Source of the DNA: CBFGTA01 sp965651595
GTDB taxonomy: Bacteria; Actinomycetota; Actinomycetes; S36-B12; UBA10799
Assembly: GCA_965651595.1 (NCBI GenBank)
Contig: CBFGTA010000064.1
Coordinates: 1-12,595 of the forward strand
Direction of reading: 5' to 3'
Length of the DNA: 12,595 bases
A program made the translations under genes and the position numbers. The notes beneath the pieces were generated by a model. That model was not told the origin of the DNA, ran no database searches, and saw only the letters and a program-made list of their open reading frames with translations. Shown in pieces: positions 6,738 to 12,595 of the stretch (position 1 is the first letter of the stretch; every line of letters begins with the position of its first letter).

Positions 6738-9578
6738 TTACAGCGTGCTCGAAACAGTGGCGAGGCTTCCTTGATTCTTCCACTCGCTGACCGAGCTCGT
6801 CGTCCACAGGAATGTATCTTCGTCGACGTTCGGCGCGATCAGGAGCCCGTAGAACGCATCACCCTTGCCAGTGAGCTGGCCCGTGCGGGGTCCCATGCAC
6901 AGAGACGACACAGATTGCCCGTAATATCCGCCTGTCGGACAGTCACGCTTCTTCCAGTCCCCTGACGAATAAGTGCGACTCATACGGTAAAACGACTTGG
7001 CGTACACCCCCGTAAAGGTCAAATAGTCATTCTCTGCGGCAAGATGTAAAATACAGTCGTATGCCGCAGATTCGGCAAATGTGTCGTAGACATACGGATA
7101 TAACTCGTTGTCCCCGACGCCACCGCCATAATAATTTGTATCGCAGCTGCGATTCTCATCCGAATCGAACCATCCTGCCCAAGCCTCGTTCGTCCAAGAC
7201 AACTGACCAGCACCGTCTTCCCCATTCATGGGCGGGTAGGATGAATCGTAGGCTGCGGCCACAAGAGAGTTAGCACTAGTGTTCGTAAGGTCTGTACCAA
7301 GGTATGACCACTTGAACTGATAGGTAGCGTCACTGGGCCCTGTCTTGCCCGGGCCGACGAATCCGACATCCGCAAAGGCCGAGCTCATGCCGTCGCTGTC
7401 TTGGTCGTACGCACTGGAATTCGACCCTACGTTTTCAATCAGTTCCTTGTACTCGTCCGAAGTGCCGAACCGGAACTCCAGGTCAGTGTGTGGCGAGATC
7501 ACCTGCGGATCCTTAGCGTCCGACGAGTCACCTTCTGGAGACAAGTCCAGTATGCCCACAGAATACTCTCCGCTCACTTCTTCCCCTGAGTCGTTGGTGA
7601 CAGTCTCCTCCGAATAGCCGGTGTAGAAGGGATAGTCGGCACTGCCGCCAGAGAGATCGGGGTCCGACTGCTCTGTGTCGTAGTTCTTCCACTTTGTAGC
7701 ACCGGACATCCCCGTGATATCGACCGCGTACTTCCACCACGCGGTTCCGTAGTCACTGGAGCCACTGACGGAGTTGACAATAATTTGTTCCACCGCGGCT
7801 TCCGGCGCACTGTCCGCCATGGCACCTAGGACAGTGACGTACTCGTCCAGGGAGATCGCCGTCGCACAAGGGGTGTTCATCTCCAGGCTAATGGAGCTCG
7901 TAGACACCGAATCATTGAGCGTGCACCCACTGGTCAACTCTCCCGTGACCTGCTCGCGGAACGTCTGCCAGGCGAGACTGTTAGCGAGGCCGTTGGCCAC
8001 GGCGCTGGACATCATGTCGTAGTTGGAGATCAACGTGTTGACGTCTCCCCCGGACAGGAGTTGAGTCCCAGCCGAAGTGAATACATCTTGGATCGCCAGA
8101 AACAGGGATGTCGAGCTGCTCGGAGTTTCGTTGTACGTTGTGATGGCCTGCGCCAGGTCCGAGTAGCTTGAGGCGAATCGATCCGTGAACTTTGCCAACT
8201 GCTTGCATGCGGAGGCTGGCGTTTGCCCGGTAGAACTGTAGCCAGACGGAGCTGTGAAGTACGTACTGCTGTCGAATAGTGCAGTACACAGTTCTGAGTC
8301 GGTATCGTCGGAGCTCACGCTGGCGTCGGTGTCGGCCGCCGTTCCTGCCATCAAGGTTTGGTACAAGTTCCAGTCTGCGAGGTAGACGCTGAGCTTGTTG
8401 AACCCGCTGGAGGATGACAGAGAGGCGAGGGTCGAGTCGGAGTTGTCTTCCAACAGTTCGGCAACTTCGCCTGAGAGCTCACTGAGTTCAGCGGACATCG
8501 AAGAGAGCTCGTCCAGTATCTCCTTCACCATCGAGGCAATGGTCTGGTTCGAACTCTTGCATCCCATGATCGTCGAGAGAATATAGACCTTACTCAAACT
8601 TGATCCACAGACTGCCCAGTTGGCAGCTGATTCTAGGGCCGATTTGACGAGTCCGGTCACACCCTCCTCAATCGACTCTTCCAGCGACTTGCGCGGTGCG
8701 ATGGGACGTGACTCCACCTTCGGCCTGAAGTCCTGGGTGCGTTTCTTGAGGACTTGCCGGGCCACTTTCGTGGTGTACTTGTTCAGTCCACCGTTCTTGT
8801 TGGCCAGCCGGTTGAGTCGAGTCGGGTCAAAGTTGGTAGTGGGGGCGAGTGCTGCCTGCCCGAGTCGATAAATCTTCGCGCCACGTGGAGGCGTCGGCAA
8901 CTGAAGATACTTGGCCACAGCGCGGTTGGCTTTCCGGAACGATATCTTTCCTACTTGCTGGCGGTGCCGTTTGTGGTACTTAGCGGCGATCGTGGTTACT
9001 GGGTTAACCATCTGTCCCGGCTCGTTCAGCCTCCCCAGTGCGTGCAGCTTGGCCTTGTTCTTCTTGCCCCGCGACTTGCCGCCCCGTGCGGTGATAATGA
9101 ACCCCTGCGGTACTTTGCGGGTCGTAGCTACGTGGAACATTCCGAACCGATCGGTCTTGTTGCCTTTGAGTAGGGGAACCTTCTTGCCGGATTTCCGACG
9201 GAGCACAATGGTGGCGTTCTTGACGGGCTTGCCTCCTACCTCAACGTAACCCATCAGTGAGGAAAGCTTCTTCTTCCGCTTCTTCGGTTTATCCCGCCGA
9301 GGCGAAGGTTGTGAATCTACTGCCGCACCCGGAACTGCACGGGCCTCGTCACCGTCGGTGCCAGCCACAGGCACATCGGCGCCTTCGTCGGTCTGGGAGT
9401 CATGACTGACTTCACCGCCAGTCCCGTCGCCACTACTCGACGTCGGTGTCGGAACCGGAGTCGAATCGATGGTTGCTGCAGCATACGCCGAGCTCGACAC
9501 AAGCACCATACTCACAACAACGGCGACGCTCACCAGTATGCGGAGACCAGTTGGCACTCCGGACATCCCGTTCAACAC
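6738..9578 (-). CDS. Large secreted Ser/Asp-rich protein of unknown function with an N-terminal regulatory-like beta domain (946 aa)
   Basis: I chose GTG 9576-9578 because a strong GAGGAGG lies 8 nt upstream and the product then starts directly with a signal peptide (residues 11-34, ending AYA-A). Residues 36-95 are a Pro/Ser/Thr/acidic linker, followed by a basic cluster (KPKKRKKK, 97-104). Residues about 107-165 resemble a carboxypeptidase-regulatory or Cna-B-like fold (GYVEVGGKPVKNATIVLRR, then TDRFGMF). Residues 166-300 stay basic and include VNPVTTIAAKYHK. Residues 346-379 form a short amphipathic coiled coil (EILDELSSMSAELSEL). The rest is acidic and Ser/Thr/Gly-rich, with a DQDSDG loop (725-730) resembling a calcium-binding loop. 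Ten Cys after the signal peptide (324, 340, 431, 458, 552, 571, 812, 842, 880, 894) suggest up to five disulfides. No membrane or sortase anchor is seen. The C-terminal 650 residues match nothing I know. A surface or pore-forming role is possible but speculative. Confidence 0.8.
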   Translation of the reverse strand: MLNGMSGVPTGLRILVSVAVVVSMVLVSSSAYAAATIDSTPVPTPTSSSGDGTGGEVSHDSQTDEGADVPVAGTDGDEARAVPGAAVDSQPSPRRDKPKKRKKKLSSLMGYVEVGGKPVKNATIVLRRKSGKKVPLLKGNKTDRFGMFHVATTRKVPQGFIITARGGKSRGKKNKAKLHALGRLNEPGQMVNPVTTIAAKYHKRHRQQVGKISFRKANRAVAKYLQLPTPPRGAKIYRLGQAALAPTTNFDPTRLNRLANKNGGLNKYTTKVARQVLKKRTQDFRPKVESRPIAPRKSLEESIEEGVTGLVKSALESAANWAVCGSSLSKVYILSTIMGCKSSNQTIASMVKEILDELSSMSAELSELSGEVAELLEDNSDSTLASLSSSSGFNKLSVYLADWNLYQTLMAGTAADTDASVSSDDTDSELCTALFDSSTYFTAPSGYSSTGQTPASACKQLAKFTDRFASSYSDLAQAITTYNETPSSSTSLFLAIQDVFTSAGTQLLSGGDVNTLISNYDMMSSAVANGLANSLAWQTFREQVTGELTSGCTLNDSVSTSSISLEMNTPCATAISLDEYVTVLGAMADSAPEAAVEQIIVNSVSGSSDYGTAWWKYAVDITGMSGATKWKNYDTEQSDPDLSGGSADYPFYTGYSEETVTNDSGEEVSGEYSVGILDLSPEGDSSDAKDPQVISPHTDLEFRFGTSDEYKELIENVGSNSSAYDQDSDGMSSAFADVGFVGPGKTGPSDATYQFKWSYLGTDLTNTSANSLVAAAYDSSYPPMNGEDGAGQLSWTNEAWAGWFDSDENRSCDTNYYGGGVGDNELYPYVYDTFAESAAYDCILHLAAENDYLTFTGVYAKSFYRMSRTYSSGDWKKRDCPTGGYYGQSVSSLCMGPRTGQLTGKGDAFYGLLIAPNVDEDTFLWTTSSVSEWKNQGSLATVSSTL

Positions 9579-9586
9579 AATGCAGC

Positions 9587-9593
9587 CCTCCTC
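9587..9593 (-). promoter_or_regulatory. Ribosome binding site that fixes the start of the 946-aa gene
   Basis: The minus strand reads GAGGAGG here, 8 nt before GTG 9578. The same frame stays open further upstream to 9689, but the extra 37 residues (MVVGGWHRRSSNASQ...) are not secretory and would put a hydrophilic stretch before the signal peptide. The promoter-like element at 9659-9686 also falls inside that extension. Both points favour the GTG. Confidence 0.75.
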
Positions 9594-9658
9594 GGAACGG
9601 CGACCACGCGGTATGGAGCCGCCGAACCCATCCTGGGATGTTGGCTGGGATGCGTTGC

Positions 9659-9686
9659 TTGATCTACGGTGCCAGCCCCCCACAAC
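9659..9686 (-). promoter_or_regulatory. Promoter-like element upstream of the 946-aa gene (copy A)
   Basis: On the minus strand this reads GTTGTGGGG, then GGCT, GGCAC, CG, TAGATC and AA. It is the partner of the element at 6209-6236, with 22 of 28 positions identical and the same internal spacing. TAGATC (9661-9666) lies about 83 nt from the GTG start, implying a leader of roughly 75 nt that contains the ribosome site. The element sits between the regulator gene (ending at 9777) and the 946-aa gene, so the latter probably has its own promoter rather than relying on the kinase/regulator transcript. Confidence 0.5.
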
Positions 9687-9755
9687 CACACTGCGGCCAC
9701 GACGATGGGTCCGGCCATCGGCCGTTTTCGGGCGCCAGCATCAGTGGACAGTCGA

Positions 9756-9778
9756 GAGAGCCACGGATGCCAGCTCTC
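9756..9778 (-). terminator. Weak hairpin overlapping the stop codon of the response regulator
   Basis: GAGAGC (9756-9761) and GCTCTC (9773-9778) can pair as a 6-bp stem, with two possible further G-T pairs, across an 11-nt loop. The stem overlaps the TGA at 9777-9779 and has no T-run after it. It may be a weak terminator between the regulator and the 946-aa gene, or chance. Confidence 0.25.
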
Positions 9779-10430
9779 ACTTCTGCATGCGCGACGGCCT
9801 CGCGGACACGGCGATATTTCCCCGATCGAATGCCCGGGCGGCCAACACGCGACGGCTAGAATTCGCGTCGTCTTCGTCGAGTTGAAGCGACCTGTAGAGA
9901 CGTCGGATGGCGTGTTCCACCGCCTTGAGGGTGACGCCGAGTGTTTCCGCTATTTGGCTGTTGGTGTGACCCTCGGCCACCATGCGCAAGATGTCGGCTT
10001 GCTGGGGGGTGACGACGAAGTCGGCTCTCCTGCCCGGCCTCACTGCGGCACCGTGACCTGAAATCGCGCAATCTATAGCTTGAGACAATCGTTCGATGCT
10101 GTCGAGTTCCTCTTTGGCAAGATAGGCAAATCGCGAGTCGTCTACCCGTAGGTCACCAATCAACCGGGGTGTGCGGTATGCGGTGAGTACAACGATCGCT
10201 GTCCAGGGACATCGGCGCACAATCTCCTCGATAACGACAGTACCTGGTATCCCATCGCCCAGGTTGAGGTCGACCACTGCAAGGTCGAAATCCGCTTCTC
10301 CGAGGGTTTGGAGGGCTTCACTTCCGGAAGCGACAACATCGGTTTCGAAGCCCAGTCGGGCGATAATTTCAGCCAGCAACACTCGTGTCAGCGCACTATC
10401 CTCGACGATCAGCGCGTATCTGCCTTCCAC
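9777..10430 (-). CDS. NarL/FixJ-type response regulator with LuxR DNA-binding domain
   Basis: This is a two-domain cytoplasmic response regulator of 217 aa, the usual size. The receiver domain (about 1-122) has the acidic pair E10/D11 (LIVEDS), the phosphoacceptor D54 (AVVDLNLGDG), T83 (VLTAY) and the conserved Lys K106 (YLAKEE), so all residues needed for phosphorylation are present. The LuxR-type helix-turn-helix occupies about 138-200 (VTPQQADILRMVAEGHTNSQ, IAETLGVTLKAVEHAIRRLY). A short basic tail follows. It starts at GTG 10428-10430, with GAGGAG (10436-10441) 5 nt upstream, inside the end of the kinase gene. The 22-nt overlap indicates translational coupling and that the kinase is its partner. 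Its targets are unknown; the nearby shared elements at 9659-9686 and 6209-6236 are candidates by inference. Confidence 0.93.
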   Translation of the reverse strand: MEGRYALIVEDSALTRVLLAEIIARLGFETDVVASGSEALQTLGEADFDLAVVDLNLGDGIPGTVVIEEIVRRCPWTAIVVLTAYRTPRLIGDLRVDDSRFAYLAKEELDSIERLSQAIDCAISGHGAAVRPGRRADFVVTPQQADILRMVAEGHTNSQIAETLGVTLKAVEHAIRRLYRSLQLDEDDANSSRRVLAARAFDRGNIAVSARPSRMQK

Positions 10431-12580
10431 TGTGACTCCTCGAGAGTTTCGGCCGCGCTGGTCAGGCTTGGATCGCCTTCTAACCGCGACTGATAGTTGT
10501 CGGTGTCTCCACCGTGTCTGATCACTCTTGCTGTCATGATTGCACCCGACATCGACTGTGGTTCCAACGTGATCTGCACGCCGCGCGAACGAAGCCGGGG
10601 GAAGCCAATTCCTACGCTGCCGGTTGGGAGTCGAAAACGGCCATCGTCCTCCATACGCACAGTGACTTCCCTCGCCGTCGACTCGATTGAAACATGGATG
10701 CTCTCCGCCCCCGCATGCCGAACAGCGTTTGCAGTACCTTCTCCAACAATGTCAATGACCAATTGCATCACCTCAGGAGTGCGGGCCCAATCGTGGTCGA
10801 TCCTGGTCGCGCCGATCCGCATTGCGACAACTCCGTTCCACGCCTTGACACTGTCTTCGAGCGCGCCCATCAGATCCTGAGTGGAAGGCAACGTCGCCGC
10901 CCAGGGCCGCCCCGACCGCAATCCTTCCACGACTTCCTGCAGGGTCGCCACGACATGCAGAATTCGATCCCGAACGGTCGTGGGATCCGTCGATCGAGCG
11001 GCTTCGTCGTTAGCCGAAGCTTGGTTTGCGACCAGATCCAGTGCCGTGGCGCAGGCCAGTAGTTCTGATTGCACTCGACCGTGAAGGAAGTCCACCCATG
11101 CGCGTACTCGGCTGTCAAGTAGGCGCGACAGAATATCGACCTCCCAGCAGATGGCTGTCCGCTCCGTTGACAGCTGACTCCGATCAGCTCGTGTTGCTGC
11201 AATGTAGGTCGTAGCAGCATGGACAGCCACGAACACGATCAGGGCAAGTGCGGCAAGAGTGACAGGGCCAAATGGGGCTAGTGAACGTGGACCCAGGAAC
11301 GCCACCGCTCCCACTATGACCAAGAGCCAAAGCGCTATCCATACTCGGATCGATGCAGCGGTGAACAGGAGCACGTACGCGGCTGCTACACCGAACACAA
11401 TAGCGGCACCGAAGCCCACCGCGCCCAAACCAAGCGGACTGGTTGGGTGCGCCGTTGCGACTTGGCCTGCCGTCAGCGAATTGACAGCATCCGACGCGAC
11501 AAGGCAAGCCAGCGCCAAGATCGATAACTGAGCCATCGACCATAGGCGCGAACGTGACGAGTGGCCTGGGAATCGCGCAGCAGGTAGCGACATAACCAAC
11601 GCCACCATCAGTGTGGCGGCCACGACTGATGCCTGAACTAGTGCTGCGCTGATACTGCCGGTGTACCCGTAAAGCGGCAGTATCAACGTCACTGCAATCA
11701 CAACCACCGCGACACTCCCCGAACCGAACGTGATCGGCCGTGCCAGTATCCGCCACTCCCATATGTTCTCTGGGGGATTGCAAGCCCGTGGCTGGTTAGC
11801 TAGCGGCGGTTGCACCGCAATCGGCGGCATCGAGCCCCGGCGCGCCATCTCATGGCTCAGCAACCGGACAGTCTCGCTGGTTGCTCGCAATGAGCGGGCC
11901 CAGTTCAACAGTTTCGCTTTCGCTGGCACTAGATCCGGTGGCGAGTCCGCTGACGTGGTGTTGGTCAATTCGTCGGCGACTGCCTGCGCCGACCGGCCGA
12001 TTTCCGGATCGATGACTTCACCTGCCGGGCACTGCGTGCGGGCAACATCCTTGGTCACGGCATCACGACGGGCTCGCAATTGCGCAATCACCGACCGAAA
12101 TCGCTGCCTGACTGCTCGGTACTCGTCGTGGCGGGAGAGCGGGAATGCGAGAATCACGAACCAGACCAGGCCTGCCCCGACGGCGACTGCGAATACTGCG
12201 GGGCGCCAATCTTCGCGGGCTTCGGCCCCAATCCAAGAGACAGAGATTGTCTCGCCGATCCAAGCGACCAACACAGATGTCGAGACGTAGCCGACCGCGA
12301 TCAGCACGACACGCCTGCCCGGCATGCCTCCAACTCGCGGTTTCGGGTCAGAATCGCTACGCCACGGGATCCGACGAACCACAGCAACGAACGACATGAG
12401 GACGATCCAACCAATCGCTGCGGCGCCGATCGATGTGGTAACCGCCTCGATAGGGTTCATCCCATGCGCGTGAAGTGGCGTTACTGCCGCCAGCAGGGGT
12501 ACCCCGATATACGCTGAAACTGCAGCAGTTGACAGGAGTGCTGGTCTCGAGTAGTTATTGGGGCGGTCGTCCTTCGACAC
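10409..12580 (-). CDS. Polytopic sensor histidine kinase with LHG-type phosphoacceptor region (723 aa)
   Basis: This is a membrane kinase, partner of the response regulator that follows. Four hydrophobic segments (about 15-33, 43-68, 89-108, 128-147) are followed by a hydrophilic region (148-280) and six more (about 288-303, 310-332, 348-364, 384-408, 411-429, 436-461). The dimerisation/phosphoacceptor region holds DFLHGRVQSELLACATAL, with H500 as the likely phosphorylated residue; this LHG.VQS form replaces the classic ELHD motif and is familiar from actinobacterial kinases. The ATPase domain (about 605-688) has an N box (E614-GTAN618-AVRHAGA), the EDDG box (D646/G647) and the glycine loop GSVGIGF (654-660). 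A tail of about 36 residues follows. The GTG start at 12578-12580 directly follows an in-frame TGA, so no longer start exists; a later start would cut the first membrane segment. No extracellular sensor domain is seen, so the ligand may be membrane-borne. The promoter lies outside the window. Confidence 0.88.
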   Translation of the reverse strand: MSKDDRPNNYSRPALLSTAAVSAYIGVPLLAAVTPLHAHGMNPIEAVTTSIGAAAIGWIVLMSFVAVVRRIPWRSDSDPKPRVGGMPGRRVVLIAVGYVSTSVLVAWIGETISVSWIGAEAREDWRPAVFAVAVGAGLVWFVILAFPLSRHDEYRAVRQRFRSVIAQLRARRDAVTKDVARTQCPAGEVIDPEIGRSAQAVADELTNTTSADSPPDLVPAKAKLLNWARSLRATSETVRLLSHEMARRGSMPPIAVQPPLANQPRACNPPENIWEWRILARPITFGSGSVAVVVIAVTLILPLYGYTGSISAALVQASVVAATLMVALVMSLPAARFPGHSSRSRLWSMAQLSILALACLVASDAVNSLTAGQVATAHPTSPLGLGAVGFGAAIVFGVAAAYVLLFTAASIRVWIALWLLVIVGAVAFLGPRSLAPFGPVTLAALALIVFVAVHAATTYIAATRADRSQLSTERTAICWEVDILSRLLDSRVRAWVDFLHGRVQSELLACATALDLVANQASANDEAARSTDPTTVRDRILHVVATLQEVVEGLRSGRPWAATLPSTQDLMGALEDSVKAWNGVVAMRIGATRIDHDWARTPEVMQLVIDIVGEGTANAVRHAGAESIHVSIESTAREVTVRMEDDGRFRLPTGSVGIGFPRLRSRGVQITLEPQSMSGAIMTARVIRHGGDTDNYQSRLEGDPSLTSAAETLEESQWKADTR
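10436..10441 (-). promoter_or_regulatory. Ribosome binding site of the response regulator inside the kinase gene
   Basis: GAGGAG on the minus strand lies 5 nt before GTG 10430 and within the last codons of the kinase. It decides the regulator's start and explains how the overlapping gene is translated. Confidence 0.7.
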
Positions 12581-12595
12581 TCAGGCCCCGTCACT

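Noticed and set aside
9579..9689. Longer start (ATG 9689) for the 946-aa secreted protein
   Set aside because: The 37 extra residues are hydrophilic and would precede the signal peptide. A strong GAGGAGG sits 8 nt before GTG 9578, and the promoter-like element falls inside the extension.
9712..9724. CGGCC-ATC-GGCCG hairpin followed by TTTT on the plus strand, resembling an intrinsic terminator
   Set aside because: No plus-strand gene lies to its left for it to terminate. It could only act on antisense transcription, and a 5-bp GC stem of this kind is common by chance.
11184..11783. 199-codon minus-strand frame inside the kinase gene
   Set aside because: It overlaps membrane segments of the kinase in another frame. 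The product is Cys/Arg-rich nonsense-like sequence with no ribosome site.
1..12595. CRISPR arrays, tRNA or rRNA genes, insertion sequences or integrase genes
   Set aside because: I saw no regularly spaced repeats, tRNA-like cloverleaf, rRNA sequence or transposase/integrase motif in the window.

Overview
The window looks like a chromosomal segment of a moderately high-GC actinobacterium. The main evidence is the partial gene at the left edge, whose C-terminal half matches the DUF4191 membrane-protein family, a conserved actinobacterial core gene. GTG start codons, long secreted proteins and a kinase/LuxR-type regulator pair with a phosphoacceptor-histidine motif common in actinobacteria all fit. 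I cannot name the genus. Everything to the right of position 440 is on the minus strand and reads right to left, so the window has one core gene at the left edge facing a roughly 12-kb co-directional accessory block.

In order of transcription, the block holds the following. (1) A 723-aa polytopic histidine kinase (12580-10409). (2) A 217-aa NarL/LuxR-type response regulator (10430-9777), whose start overlaps the kinase by 22 nt. (3) A 198-nt gap with a promoter-like element and a strong ribosome binding site. (4) A 946-aa secreted, cysteine-paired, Ser/Asp-rich protein (9578-6738), ending in a 15-bp perfect hairpin. (5) A 566-bp non-coding stretch (6172-6737) with that terminator, a decayed fibronectin-III-like domain broken by a stop codon, a second hairpin (16-bp perfect stem), and a second copy of the promoter-like element. 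(6) Two tandem paralogous secreted proteins of 949 and 961 aa (6171-3322 and 3325-440) sharing an ATGA overlap. The block ends tail to tail with the DUF4191 gene, with a small intrinsic terminator between them.

The two tandem proteins are diverged duplicates. They share the same order of domains, six conserved extracytoplasmic cysteines in three pairs, a basic N-terminal third, a long beta-strand-rich C-terminal two thirds, and a C-terminal Gly-Ser-Tyr...Trp-Trp motif. I recognise no named family in them. The 946-aa protein is not an obvious homologue of the pair but has the same plan: signal peptide, very basic segment, acidic Ser/Asp-rich body, paired cysteines, and no wall-sorting or membrane anchor.

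The strongest regulatory observation is a 28-bp element, 22 of 28 positions identical and without gaps, upstream of both the 946-aa gene and the 949/961-aa operon. This suggests that both are controlled by the same factor. The adjacent kinase/regulator pair, or an alternative sigma factor, is the obvious candidate. My working picture, which is inference, is a signal-responsive cell-surface system in which a membrane kinase and LuxR-type regulator switch on three large secreted envelope proteins.
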